Positions 26,884-36,182 of a DNA stretch of 64,000 nucleotides are shown here, in pieces. Location: assembly GCA_039030555.1 (NCBI GenBank), contig JBCCDY010000018.1, positions 21,767 through 85,766 of the forward strand, read 5' to 3'. The DNA is from JBCCDY01 sp039030555. Its GTDB lineage: Bacteria; Bacteroidota; Bacteroidia; Cytophagales; Cyclobacteriaceae. The notes under the pieces were generated by a model, which searched no databases, had not been told where the DNA came from, and saw nothing but the letters and a program-made list of their open reading frames with translations. The translations under genes and the position numbers were made by a program. How positions within the stretch are numbered: the stretch's first letter is position 1; each line of letters starts with the position of its first letter.

Positions 26884-29637
26884 ATGAATACACTTGATCT
26901 CGTTAAGAAAAAAGTAGGTAAACCATATTACGATCTTGAATTCGTTTTACTGGCCTTAAAAGAGGTATTGATCGAAAATGGAGAGGAAAGTATCGCCAAA
27001 GAAATTCCTCTGATCAATAATATAGAATATCAGGATCTGAGTCACTTTACGTCTAAGCACGTACAACTTTATAGCATCATATTTCAGCTCATCCATACGG
27101 TTGAAATCAATGCCGCTGTCCAGGAACGTAGAGCTGATGAAGACGTTAATTTAGGATCTGTAAATGGCCTTTGGGCATCTCAGTTTAGTAAGATCAAAAA
27201 ACTTGGTTTTTCAGAAGAAGAGATTATTGGCCAACTTAAAAATGTTACACTTTCACCCGTACTAACAGCACATCCAACAGAAGCTAAGCGTACAACTGTT
27301 CTTGAACATCATCGCGACTTATATCTCAACCTTGTTCGGAAAGAGAATTCCATGTTCAGCAAAACAGAGCAGGAAAATTTAAGAACCAGCATAAAACTAA
27401 CCCTTTTCAAGCTTTGGAAAACCGGTGAGATCTTTCTTGAGAAGCCTGACCTTGATTCTGAGTTGAGAAACATACTCTATTACTTCTTAAACGTTTTTCC
27501 TGAAATTATTCCGATTATGGATAGAAGAATGGTTCAGTCGTGGGAATATGCAGGCTTTAATAAACAGACCATTTTAGAAAGAGGGATTTATCCTAAAATT
27601 CGGTTCGGAGACTGGGTTGGTGGCGACCGTGACGGTCATCCTCTGGTCACGGCAGAGTTTACGGAACATACCCTTTCCCTACTGAGACTTAACGCTTTCA
27701 TTATCATTCGAAGGAAGTTGATGATCGTATTAAAGGATCTGAGTTTTAGTTTAGATCTGGAGTCTTCTTTTCAGCCTATGAAAGAAAGAATTGAATCCAT
27801 GGCTGAAGAACTGGGTGAACGTGGAAAAAGCGCCATTGAAAGAAACAGAAATGAAGCATTTCGACAGCTTATAAATCTTATGGTCGTTAAGCTCCCGCTA
27901 GAAGTTGCGCGTGGACATGCAACTTCTGTTAGGGAATGGGAAGGATCATACGTTAAGCCAGACGAGCTACTTAACGATCTGAAGCTGTTGAAAGAGGGTT
28001 TAAAGAACTTTGGAGCAGGAAACTTTGCGAACGAAAGCATCACTGATGTAATCAGAACAGTTTCTACTTTTGGCTTCCATTTAGCGGAGCTCGATATTCG
28101 ACAGAATAGCGCTTTTCATGATGCTGCCATTTCAGAACTTATGAATATCGCAGGGCTTGAGGGGGACAAATACCCTGAGATGTCAGAAGATGAGAGGCTG
28201 AATTTCATTAATGGAGAATTTGAGCTCAGAAGACCATTCACACTGGCAAATTGTAAACTCGGCGAAAAGTCGTCAAAGGTTATAGGGGTTTATCGGGTTG
28301 TCCAAAAACACATTTCAAAATTTGGACACGAGCCCTTCGGCTATTTCATAGTCAGCATGACCCGTAGCCTTTCAGATTTATTAGGGGTTTACCTACTTCA
28401 AAGAGAGGCCGGGCTCACAAAAGATACTGAAGAAGGAATAATATCGCTTGTTCCAGTCGTTCCGTTACTTGAAACGATAGAAGACCTTCAGAATGGACCT
28501 GAAATTCTCGATAAATTTCTTTCTCATCCGGTAACAAAGCGAACGCTGAAATACCACCAGGAAGTACGAAAACAGGAAATTCCGGTACAATTAGTTATGG
28601 TCGGCTATAGCGATAGCAATAAAGATGGCGGTATTATCGCCAGTCAGTATAACCTGCTAAAAGCACAAAGGGAGTTAGCTAAAATCGGCAGAAAGCATGG
28701 AGTTGACGTTCAGTACTTCCATGGAAAAGGAGGCTCTATCAGTCGGGGTGCTGGCCCAACCCATTACTTCATAGAAGCACTGGCAAAGAATAGCCTTGGA
28801 AATGGAATCAGAATAACCGAGCAAGGTGAAACCATTGAGCGGAAATATGCTAATAAAGTGAATGCGGCATACAACCTGGAGTTATTGGCTGCGACTTCAT
28901 TATTAAAGAAAATGACTGACCAGAAAAATGAGGGTGAACGTCTAAATGAAGACCGGGAGTTTCTATTAAAGTGGATGGCCGATAAAAGTTTTGAAACTTA
29001 TAGAAAGCTTCTCGAGGCCAAAGATTTTATACCTTTCTTCAGGCAGGTCACTCCAATAGATGCTATTGAAAATAGTAAAATCGGATCTCGCCCATCGAGG
29101 AGGACAGGGAGCAACTCGCTAAGTGATTTAAGGGCGATTCCATGGGTTTTTTCATGGACACAAAATCGATTCAACATCACCTCATGGTATGGTGTAGGAA
29201 CTACCTTAGAGGAGCTTAAGAAAAATGAACTTGATTCGTATGAGCTGCTTTCGAAACTGATGAAAAACGATCCGTTTGTTCGCTATCTTTTTACCAATAT
29301 TGATACCAGTCTTGCTGCTACAGAGGAAAGTATCATGAACATGTACGCCGAATTGGTAGAAGACCCTGAAGTAAGAGAGAGGTTTATGGGAATGATTTTC
29401 GAAGAACTAGAATTGACTCGCTCACACATGGATAAGATCTTAGAAAGGGATATTCAAGATCGAAGGACTCAACACTATTATTCTAATATTCTTAGGGGTT
29501 CGATAATGAATGTTTTGCATGAAAAACAGATTGACCTCTTGAAAAAGTATAGATCGGAAGGCGATCAAAACGGAACTCTACTGGAACTGTTGATGACTAT
29601 AAATGCTCTTGCCGGTGGACTTGGTAATACCGGTTGA
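26884..29637 (+). CDS. ppc: Phosphoenolpyruvate carboxylase
   Basis: 917 residues, full length. Signature motifs are intact: LTAHPTEAKR with the catalytic His, GDWVGGDRDGHP, GYSDSNKDGG, FHGKGGSISRGAGPTH and the C-terminal NTG. It carboxylates PEP with bicarbonate to oxaloacetate, replenishing the TCA cycle in the cytoplasm. It is monocistronic, followed by a strong hairpin terminator shared with the convergent OmpA-family gene. Confidence 0.97.
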   Translation: MNTLDLVKKKVGKPYYDLEFVLLALKEVLIENGEESIAKEIPLINNIEYQDLSHFTSKHVQLYSIIFQLIHTVEINAAVQERRADEDVNLGSVNGLWASQFSKIKKLGFSEEEIIGQLKNVTLSPVLTAHPTEAKRTTVLEHHRDLYLNLVRKENSMFSKTEQENLRTSIKLTLFKLWKTGEIFLEKPDLDSELRNILYYFLNVFPEIIPIMDRRMVQSWEYAGFNKQTILERGIYPKIRFGDWVGGDRDGHPLVTAEFTEHTLSLLRLNAFIIIRRKLMIVLKDLSFSLDLESSFQPMKERIESMAEELGERGKSAIERNRNEAFRQLINLMVVKLPLEVARGHATSVREWEGSYVKPDELLNDLKLLKEGLKNFGAGNFANESITDVIRTVSTFGFHLAELDIRQNSAFHDAAISELMNIAGLEGDKYPEMSEDERLNFINGEFELRRPFTLANCKLGEKSSKVIGVYRVVQKHISKFGHEPFGYFIVSMTRSLSDLLGVYLLQREAGLTKDTEEGIISLVPVVPLLETIEDLQNGPEILDKFLSHPVTKRTLKYHQEVRKQEIPVQLVMVGYSDSNKDGGIIASQYNLLKAQRELAKIGRKHGVDVQYFHGKGGSISRGAGPTHYFIEALAKNSLGNGIRITEQGETIERKYANKVNAAYNLELLAATSLLKKMTDQKNEGERLNEDREFLLKWMADKSFETYRKLLEAKDFIPFFRQVTPIDAIENSKIGSRPSRRTGSNSLSDLRAIPWVFSWTQNRFNITSWYGVGTTLEELKKNELDSYELLSKLMKNDPFVRYLFTNIDTSLAATEESIMNMYAELVEDPEVRERFMGMIFEELELTRSHMDKILERDIQDRRTQHYYSNILRGSIMNVLHEKQIDLLKKYRSEGDQNGTLLELLMTINALAGGLGNTG

Positions 29638-29653
29638 TAAAATCAGGTAAGAT

Positions 29654-29698
29654 AATACAGGCTGAAGACTTAACTATAAGAAGCCTTCAGCCTGTATT
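29654..29698. terminator. Bidirectional terminator between ppc and the OmpA-family gene
   Basis: Perfect 14-base inverted repeat (AATACAGGCTGAAG / CTTCAGCCTGTATT) with a 17-base loop; the right arm reaches the stop codon of the minus-strand OmpA-family gene. Confidence 0.85.
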
Positions 29699-30627
29699 TA
29701 CTTTAGAACAAGCTCTACCCTTCTGTTTCGTGATTTCCCAGACTCACTTTCATTAGAAGCCATAGGTGAAACGGGGCCTACTCCTACTGCCTTTAATTTA
29801 GAAATGTTAAGTCCTTTACTTTTTATCCAGTCTAGTACTGAAGTAGCCCTTCTTTCAGATAAATTCATGTTAAGCTCATAATCCCCAGCGTTATCCGTAT
29901 GACCTACTATGTAGAATCCTTGATCAGGATTCTTTTTAAGGTAGCCTGCCAATTCCGAAAGCGCAGGCTCTGACTCTTCTTTGATCGTTGATTTTCCTGT
30001 ATCAAAATAGATTCCATAAAAAGCGACCTTCCCCTTTTCTTTAATTCCCTTATCGATATCTGCAACCGTTACTTTATCAAGGGCTAAAGGCTTGGTTTCA
30101 ATCACATGAAGCTCATATTGTATTTGGTTTTTTTCTTCTCTAAAGTAGAGAGCTGCATAATAGTTTACACCTTCTTTACTGAAATTATAGGCACGATAAG
30201 CATGCTTTCCAAAACGTAGAAATTCACTTAGAGCTACCTCATTTATAGCTGTAATAGTAACCAGATCATTAGCTTTAACCCCACACTCATCAGCATAACA
30301 AGCAAACATTAATTCTGCATCTTTACTTTTAAATGCCGCTTCGTAATTTTTTACTAACTGAAAAAGTGATGGCCTGCCTTCAGTATTATTGCCATACAGT
30401 ATTTTGACTACTTTACCCTCCAAATCCAGATACTTATCAAATTTTTCATCTTTACCTGCGCTTAGTGGTAGACGATACTTATCAAAATCAATGGATTGAT
30501 AATCCTTAATATTGAACCCTTCATACCTGGAAATGAGCGGATGGTCGGACGATCCTTTTTTATCAGGGCGTTGCGCATAAACGCTGGTACTAAAAAAGAA
30601 TATGACGGCTATTAATAGTTGTTTCAT
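29698..30627 (-). CDS. OmpA-family outer-membrane/periplasmic protein
   Basis: 309 residues with a signal peptide cleaved near VYAQ. The last ~110 residues are an OmpA peptidoglycan-binding domain: GIYFDTGKSTIKEES, YIVGHTDNAGDYELNMNLSERRA, GVGPVSPMASNESESGKSRNRRVELVLK. The N-terminal ~190 residues are mixed alpha/beta and not recognised; they lack an obvious eight-stranded barrel, so this may be a periplasmic OmpA-like protein bound to the wall. Confidence 0.9.
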   Translation of the reverse strand: MKQLLIAVIFFFSTSVYAQRPDKKGSSDHPLISRYEGFNIKDYQSIDFDKYRLPLSAGKDEKFDKYLDLEGKVVKILYGNNTEGRPSLFQLVKNYEAAFKSKDAELMFACYADECGVKANDLVTITAINEVALSEFLRFGKHAYRAYNFSKEGVNYYAALYFREEKNQIQYELHVIETKPLALDKVTVADIDKGIKEKGKVAFYGIYFDTGKSTIKEESEPALSELAGYLKKNPDQGFYIVGHTDNAGDYELNMNLSERRATSVLDWIKSKGLNISKLKAVGVGPVSPMASNESESGKSRNRRVELVLK

Positions 30628-30696
30628 AGCTTATTTTAAGATTGGTTTTTTTTATTAAATATAACTTTGAAAGGCTTTAGCCATCATATTCAATAG

Positions 30697-30830
30697 GTTT
30701 AAAGCTTAAATCAATGCCGTTTTACTAAGATAGAGAACATCAATTTTTCTCTTTCGGTGGGTTTAAACCCACCGCTATGGACGGCTTTTAACTGACGGTA
30801 GACTAAGCTTAACAGCATTGATTTCGGGTT
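30697..30830. repeat. REP-like palindromic element
   Basis: Centre: a perfect 20-base palindrome CGGTGGGTTTAAACCCACCG (30755-30774). Outer arms: AAATCAATGC (30708-30717) and GCATTGATTT (30815-30824) are perfect 10-base inverted repeats, flanked on each side by related GGTTTAAAGC stretches. The unit could fold into a branched hairpin. It fills the gap between two minus-strand genes and resembles dispersed REP/BIME elements; copies elsewhere in the genome are not visible here. Confidence 0.6.
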
Positions 30831-30868
30831 TAAAGCTCTACCAGGCTTTTGTAAAAAAGCTTTTTATA

Positions 30869-31414
30869 CTAATTGGATAAGGTTCCTGTTCTAAAAGAAC
30901 CGGATAGGGTGGTACTATTGCCATCTTCGTCTTGAACGGTTCCTGAGAAATTACCCTCTACTTCTGCGCCTATTCCTCCAATCGGTGTATAAGAGGTTAC
31001 GTTTAAGGTAATATTCGCAGCCTCATAAACAACTGCATTGCTTGAACTTGTTACCAATGCAAGAGAAAGTCCTTGTGGAGCATCTTCATCCTCCCCAGCC
31101 TCTGCCGTCAGGGTGGAAGTACCAGTTGATTTCCCATCGAAAATGACAACGAAACTAATGGTCTCCCCTGTGGTAGTAGAGCCACCCATACTTACAGAAG
31201 TCCAACTTACACCAGGGTTGGTTAAGGCAATGATAGCCGCATTGAATCCGGTAAAGTCACCTTCAAAGCTGGAATTGCCTACCGTAAACTCCAGAAAAGG
31301 ATCTGCAATAACCGGTGCCTCTTCTTCATCGCTGGAATCGCAGGAAGAGAAAAAAGGTAGTGAAAAAAGGCATAGTAGTCCTAACGCAAATAATGTTCGT
31401 CTTTGTGTCTTCAT
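30869..31414 (-). CDS. Small beta-rich lipoprotein of unknown function
   Basis: 181 residues with a lipobox at Cys25 (LPFFSSC) followed by an acidic linker (DSSDEEE). The mature part is rich in Thr, Ser and Gly with alternating hydrophobic residues, suggesting a beta-sandwich or barrel. No family is recognised. The DEEE-type stretch after the lipid Cys is compatible with a Bacteroidota surface-export signal (family knowledge). Confidence 0.8.
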   Translation of the reverse strand: MKTQRRTLFALGLLCLFSLPFFSSCDSSDEEEAPVIADPFLEFTVGNSSFEGDFTGFNAAIIALTNPGVSWTSVSMGGSTTTGETISFVVIFDGKSTGTSTLTAEAGEDEDAPQGLSLALVTSSSNAVVYEAANITLNVTSYTPIGGIGAEVEGNFSGTVQDEDGNSTTLSGSFRTGTLSN

Positions 31415-31578
31415 AATTGTAAACTCTTTGAAATTGATTTTTAATTAATTGTTAAGCAAAGCGCTCATTAGCACATACAGGAAAACATTCGAGATTGGGT
31501 CAGGGATCTGGATTTTTTTGTTAATTGAAATGAAATTAGGGTATTAACTAAATTCAAATCCATTTGAGATTGGTAATT

Positions 31579-31728
31579 ATGAAGATTTCAAGAATCGTAA
31601 CTATTTTGTTTTTTACTGCATTTATTCTCTCATCATGTGCGGAGGATGAAATGGATGAGTTTGAACTGTATGATGAATCGTCAGCTCAAGAAATTGGAGA
31701 TATTGATAGAACTCAGCCTAATAAATAG
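31579..31728 (+). CDS. Tiny lipoprotein, 49 residues
   Basis: ATG AAG ATT TCA reads MKISRIVTILFFTAFILSSC followed by AEDEMDEFEL, ending at TAG 31726-31728. It has a charged start, a hydrophobic core and a clean lipobox (LSSC, Cys20), then 29 very acidic residues. A lysine-rich n-region plus lipobox is unlikely by chance in such a short frame. Acidic residues right after the Cys again fit the surface-lipoprotein export pattern. It stands alone between convergent and divergent neighbours; function unknown. Confidence 0.65.
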   Translation: MKISRIVTILFFTAFILSSCAEDEMDEFELYDESSAQEIGDIDRTQPNK

Positions 31729-31839
31729 ACATCAGCTCAATCGAGTAATTAGAATCTAATAACAACTTCATAAGAGATTACCGTCGAAAGGCATCTGCTT
31801 GACCTGAAATACATATCAAAGGTTTATTACATTCGGAGA

Positions 31840-34338
31840 TCATTTGCTCATTTTCGCAAGTAGCTTTTGCTTCAGTTTTTCGGCATCTTTATAGCGTCTA
31901 TGATCTTCACCTAGTAGCTTTTCAGAAAGATTGAGGGTTCGATTAAGATAATCCAGGGATTGGTCCCAATTACCTGATTTGAGATTTAGATCACCAAGAT
32001 TGGTATAAAGGGTAACAAATCTTTCATTTTCTTCGGGGACGTGCATTCTAAAGATCTTTTCAGCCTCATTATAGTATTTCCGGGCTTGGTCAAACTCCTC
32101 CAATGCTGAATGAATTACTCCAAGATGTTCGTAATCGTCACCAACAAAAACATGAGTTTCCCCCAGATTTTCTATATCTCCTTTGAGCACTTTTAGCATT
32201 AAGTCTTTCGCATCAGTAAAATACTCTTCGCTGGTTTTAACCAATACCAAACTAAATAGACTAGCCAGCGTAAGGTCGGAGAACGGGCCATATCGTTCAG
32301 CATACTTTTCATAAGCAAAGGAAAACAATGAATCAGCAAGTTCTAGATTACCCAGTTGGTGGTGGGCGGCAGCTACTCTCCGCATACTGCCCCAAGTTCT
32401 GGGATGGTTTAAATCAAGAACTTTTAAATGACTTTTTAGCTCGTGCTCTGCATATTCTAGTTGTTTCTCGTACTCACTCATTCCCTCATAAACCTCACTT
32501 AACCTAACATAAGGCACCAAAGAATTAAAGTAATTCTTTGAAGGGTTAGTTTTCATTAATTCAAGTGATTTTAACCCAACCTTCAATGCTTCTTCCATTT
32601 TGGTTTGTAAAAGTAGGGTCTGGCAAAGTGACCCTAAGATCACTGCTTGGTGTATCTCCGGTGATTCATGCTTGCACTTTTCCGATGAAAAGTACTTTGT
32701 TGGTAAACCTTCGACAAGCTCTAGTGCTTTTCGGGCAAGGGAATCCGACTTGGAGAATAAGCCCATTTGCTCAACGTTATTGGCCTTGAGATAAATAAAG
32801 TCAGAATAGCGATATTTATCTTCATTGTCAGAAGGGTCTAACCATGCCAGAGGAATACCTAATACCGAATCCGCCAATTGGATCTGACCCAAATTCCAAT
32901 AATTTGTTGCTTTCAAAAAATACGCATCATAGACTTCATCTTTAGATGATAGAAGCCCCTTATTGTATAATTGTATAACACTTTCTGTGAGGTCTAAAGA
33001 CTTTTCATCCTTGCGAAGCGAAGTGTATACCTCAGCCATTTTATTGATCATATCGGCTTTCACATCAGGATCACGAATTTCCTGAAGCTGGCTATCCACA
33101 TTTTTTAAGAGCATAGCTACAGTTATCTCCTCTTTGCTATCCCTTAAGTTAGGGTCGTTTGCTTCGAATATATTGTTCAGGAATTCATTTGCAGCTAAAG
33201 CCCTTTGTTTCTCTTTTTCAATTCGATTGGACTGTATATTTGACCAGATGGCAAAAAATATAGCTAACACAAAAAGTAAGACTGAAAATGTAGAACTTAT
33301 TCTATTTCGTTTAAAGAATAGAATTGCGTTACGCCTCCAGTTTTCTGGCAAAGCTTTTACTGGCTTATCTTCCAAATAAAACTTGAGATCAATAATTAGT
33401 GCGTCTACGGTATCGTATCTGTTTTCCGGATTGGTATGCAAACACCTACTGAAGATGGCTTTTAGAGTACTGTTTGACTGAAGCTTCTCCCAAGCAGAAA
33501 AATTTCCCTTTTTTATATTCTGAATGACTTCTTCTGAAGCTGAGCCAGGAATTGCGTTTTTATCTTCAAATATCTTAAAAGCTAAAAGACCTAATTGATA
33601 AATATCGGACTGAACGGAATATTCGTTTCTGTCAAAGTGTTCAGGTGGAAGGTAAGACAAAGTACCTCCTTCGCTCACTGCATCTGCTTCGTTAATAAAA
33701 CCTCCTATTCCAAAATCCAGAAGCCTTATCCTCTTTTCCCGATCAATAAATACATTTGAAGGTTTAAGATCACGATGTAAAGTCAGCTGCCCGTGAGCAT
33801 GGCGGACGGCTTCGCAAATTTTCAGGAAAATAGCTATGCGATCATGATGAGTGCACTTATTTTTTTGAAGATATTCATCAAGCGGTGTACCTTCAACATA
33901 CTCCATCGCAAGGTATGGTATTCCGCCTTTGGTGATTCCACCATCCAGAATTTTAGAAATATTGGGATGGTTTAATCTCGCCAGTATTTTTCTCTCCTTA
34001 TCGAAATATTCTTGGTGCTTCTCGTTTACCAGATCCCTTGAAAGTAGTTTAATAGCTACTTGCTGATCAAAAAGTCCATCATGTCTCCTAGCCAGGTATA
34101 CCCTGGACATTCCGCCTTTCCCTATCTCTTCAACAACTTCGAATTTACCAATAAGGTATCCTTTAGGAAGTGGCGAGTCGAGAATTTCTCCAAGTTCCTG
34201 TTGTAAAACTTGTTCAATCCGCTCGAAATCAAGGGCAGCCCTTTCTTGCGCCTTGTGCAAAGTCTGAGCGTCCAGAATATGCTCATCAATTTCTTTCAGG
34301 AACAGCTTCCAGTCATCTATATCAGGAAATTTATCCAT
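31840..34338 (-). CDS. Transmembrane Ser/Thr protein kinase with TPR repeats
   Basis: 832 residues from MDKFPDIDDW. Upstream in-frame ATGs exist (34398, 34380), but the start at 34338 forms TGATG with the sigma-factor stop, the likely coupling point. The kinase domain (~60-330) is complete: IGKGGMSRVYLA (P-loop), VAIKLL (Lys), HRDLKPSNVF (catalytic loop), LLDFGIGGF (DFG) and LPPEH (APE-like). One membrane helix (SSTFSVLLFVLAIFFAIWS, ~350-370) separates it from ~440 residues of TPR-type helices, which should lie in the periplasm. It probably phosphorylates the co-encoded sigma factor. Confidence 0.92.
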   Translation of the reverse strand: MDKFPDIDDWKLFLKEIDEHILDAQTLHKAQERAALDFERIEQVLQQELGEILDSPLPKGYLIGKFEVVEEIGKGGMSRVYLARRHDGLFDQQVAIKLLSRDLVNEKHQEYFDKERKILARLNHPNISKILDGGITKGGIPYLAMEYVEGTPLDEYLQKNKCTHHDRIAIFLKICEAVRHAHGQLTLHRDLKPSNVFIDREKRIRLLDFGIGGFINEADAVSEGGTLSYLPPEHFDRNEYSVQSDIYQLGLLAFKIFEDKNAIPGSASEEVIQNIKKGNFSAWEKLQSNSTLKAIFSRCLHTNPENRYDTVDALIIDLKFYLEDKPVKALPENWRRNAILFFKRNRISSTFSVLLFVLAIFFAIWSNIQSNRIEKEKQRALAANEFLNNIFEANDPNLRDSKEEITVAMLLKNVDSQLQEIRDPDVKADMINKMAEVYTSLRKDEKSLDLTESVIQLYNKGLLSSKDEVYDAYFLKATNYWNLGQIQLADSVLGIPLAWLDPSDNEDKYRYSDFIYLKANNVEQMGLFSKSDSLARKALELVEGLPTKYFSSEKCKHESPEIHQAVILGSLCQTLLLQTKMEEALKVGLKSLELMKTNPSKNYFNSLVPYVRLSEVYEGMSEYEKQLEYAEHELKSHLKVLDLNHPRTWGSMRRVAAAHHQLGNLELADSLFSFAYEKYAERYGPFSDLTLASLFSLVLVKTSEEYFTDAKDLMLKVLKGDIENLGETHVFVGDDYEHLGVIHSALEEFDQARKYYNEAEKIFRMHVPEENERFVTLYTNLGDLNLKSGNWDQSLDYLNRTLNLSEKLLGEDHRRYKDAEKLKQKLLAKMSK

Positions 34339-34919
34339 CAAGCAGTATTTAGCTCCGATGATAATTTTGCGTGAAGCCATGTCCTTGCCATGTTCCACGA
34401 TCTTTTTACGGTACTCGGACTTGTACCTACGATGTTAGCTGTTTCTTCAATGGAAAGGCCTGCAAAAAATCGACACTCTACTATTTTCCCGTAGATCGGC
34501 TGCTTTGATTCCAGCACCTTCAGCAATTCATCAACATTTTTTAATGCCGTTGATGTTTTTTCCGAAAAATTCAGAGATTCTTCAAGGTCTTCAATGGGAA
34601 GATGAGACTGATTCTCTCCCCTTCTTTTCGTTCCCTTTTTTTCACACGCATTTACCAGAATCTGACGGATGGCCCTGCTGGCTAGGTGATAGAAATGGTT
34701 TTTATTCTCTAACTGGCTGAGATCTGCTTTGCTAAGCTTTAAATATGCCTCATGAACCAGTGCTGTGGTATTCAAAGTTTCCTGATTATGAAACCTTAGT
34801 CTGACCTTTCTTGCGCTTCTTCTCAGCTCGTCATAGACTACGGGAAACAGCTCATCGAGTGCTTTCCCATCCCCTTTATTGATCCTTTGAATGATCTCTT
34901 CTATGCTTTCAGCAGTCAT
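34338..34919 (-). CDS. ECF-like RNA polymerase sigma factor (Sig-70_X6 type)
   Basis: 193 residues with sigma region 2 (~25-95) and region 4 (IVECRFFAGLSIEETANIVGTSPSTVKRSWNMARTWL, ~145-182). In region 2.2 the acidic DAED-type motif that usually contacts the polymerase clamp is replaced: the segment reads TLNTTALVHEAYLKL, with Thr51 and Thr52 at the acidic positions. In ECF43 (EcfP/PknT of Vibrio) threonine phosphorylation supplies that charge; the coupled kinase downstream makes the same mechanism plausible here. The stop overlaps the kinase ATG (TGATG). Target genes unknown. Confidence 0.92.
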   Translation of the reverse strand: MTAESIEEIIQRINKGDGKALDELFPVVYDELRRSARKVRLRFHNQETLNTTALVHEAYLKLSKADLSQLENKNHFYHLASRAIRQILVNACEKKGTKRRGENQSHLPIEDLEESLNFSEKTSTALKNVDELLKVLESKQPIYGKIVECRFFAGLSIEETANIVGTSPSTVKRSWNMARTWLHAKLSSELNTA

Positions 34920-34941
34920 TTATTAGATTCCTTCTATTTAC

Positions 34942-34971
34942 CAAATTTACCGAATCATAATATCCATGCAA
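34942..34971 (-). promoter_or_regulatory. Promoter of the sigma factor/kinase operon
   Basis: On the minus strand TTG (34971-34969), exactly 19 bases, then TAAATTTG (34949-34942): a perfect fit to the Bacteroidota housekeeping promoter. The predicted transcript starts near 34935, about 16 bases before the ATG. Confidence 0.7.
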
Positions 34972-35016
34972 GAAAAGCCATTTTAATTACTTGACTCCTG
35001 GAGATCAAGCGAACTG

Positions 35017-35628
35017 CTAAAGATCTTCATTATAACGTTCAATCATCGCTTTTTGAGACTCTGGTTCCCCATTAAGTCCAATCTGGTCCTTAAGCATTTG
35101 TCCCATGGTGGGCATTTCTGAACGCTCCAGATGTGAATCGGATGACCAGAGCTTAGATCTCATTAATGCTTTGGCGCAATGCAAAAAAGCTTCTTCTACT
35201 GTCACCAAAATACAAGTTTTTGGTTTTTTACCACTTTCAGATAAAACGTCAAGAAGTTCATCATCTATTGAAATGACCGCTGAACCATTTATCCGTAAGG
35301 TCTCGTCCATACCAGGGATAAAAAACAGGATACCTATTCTTGAGGTCTCTAGAATATTCATTAGGCTGTCGATCCTGTTATTGCCTTTCCAATCCGGTAT
35401 CACCAGTTCATTTTCGTTCAGTACTTTCACATATCCGGGTATCCCCCCTCTTGGAGAGCTATCTACCTGTCCTTTACTACTGAATGACGATAAAACAGAG
35501 AATGGAGACTTACTGATAAAATTATTACAATGAACATCCAGTTTGGATAGTTGCTTTTTTACAGCCCGTTCTTTTGGCTCACCATACAACTCTCTTAATT
35601 CTTCTATACTTTTTACCTGTGCTTCCAT
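35017..35628 (-). CDS. PPOX-type FMN flavoprotein
   Basis: 203 residues resembling the pyridoxamine-5'-phosphate-oxidase split-barrel group, MSMEG_1061-like subgroup: FISKSPFSVLSSFSSKGQVDSSPRGG, VIPDWKGNNRIDSLMNILETSRIGILFFIPG, and TLRINGSAVISID. The mature fold should bind FMN between two monomers. Substrate unknown; members often act on F420, FMN or haem-like compounds. A 97-base gap separates it from the sigma-factor gene upstream, which is transcribed leftwards away from it. Confidence 0.85.
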   Translation of the reverse strand: MEAQVKSIEELRELYGEPKERAVKKQLSKLDVHCNNFISKSPFSVLSSFSSKGQVDSSPRGGIPGYVKVLNENELVIPDWKGNNRIDSLMNILETSRIGILFFIPGMDETLRINGSAVISIDDELLDVLSESGKKPKTCILVTVEEAFLHCAKALMRSKLWSSDSHLERSEMPTMGQMLKDQIGLNGEPESQKAMIERYNEDL

Positions 35629-35682
35629 TCGAATTCATTTTTTAAATAATCTATTCTAATACCAATTAGCGGAATGTCTTTA

Positions 35683-36180
35683 TTACTTTTTACATCTTTT
35701 GATCAGTTTGAATGCCCAGTCGTAATGGCTTGACGTGGCAGAAATAAAATAGGAACCTATGGAAGTAGTTCCTGTCCATTTGTATCTTTTCTTCTCAAAA
35801 AGTTCTTCATTTGAAAGACTGTCTATGATTTCCCTAATTTCCCTGTAACTATCTTCTAAATGTTTTTTTGCATCTTTTAAAGATACATTTCTATATTTCT
35901 GCCTTATCCATTTATTCAAATCAGGAGTAGTTTTCCAGGTATATCCTTTTGCAGGCATTTCTGGTTTTTCTCCAGCCATTCCAATAAAATACCAATCTTT
36001 CAGCATTAAGTGCCAATGATGAAGATGCATTAAAACATCTCGAATATTTCGATTTAGTGTTCCTGGTGGAAAATCCGTATTCTGATCTTTGGATTCCAGT
36101 TTATTAATGAAGTCTTTTAGCTTATCAAAATTTACTTTACTAAGATCAAGTAATTCTGATTTAGTCTTCGGCCTTGACAC
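35683..36180 (-). CDS. ClbS/DfsB-family four-helix protein
   Basis: 165 residues of the DinB-like superfamily, ClbS/DfsB branch: start SRPKTKSELLDLS, then GTLNRNIRDVLMHLHHWHLMLKDWY and PAKGYTWKTTPDLNKWI. The founding member ClbS protects against colibactin; others have unknown roles. It begins two bases after the stop of the upstream DUF1572 gene, so the two form an operon of DinB-fold proteins. Confidence 0.85.
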   Translation of the reverse strand: MSRPKTKSELLDLSKVNFDKLKDFINKLESKDQNTDFPPGTLNRNIRDVLMHLHHWHLMLKDWYFIGMAGEKPEMPAKGYTWKTTPDLNKWIRQKYRNVSLKDAKKHLEDSYREIREIIDSLSNEELFEKKRYKWTGTTSIGSYFISATSSHYDWAFKLIKRCKK

Positions 36181-36182
36181 TT

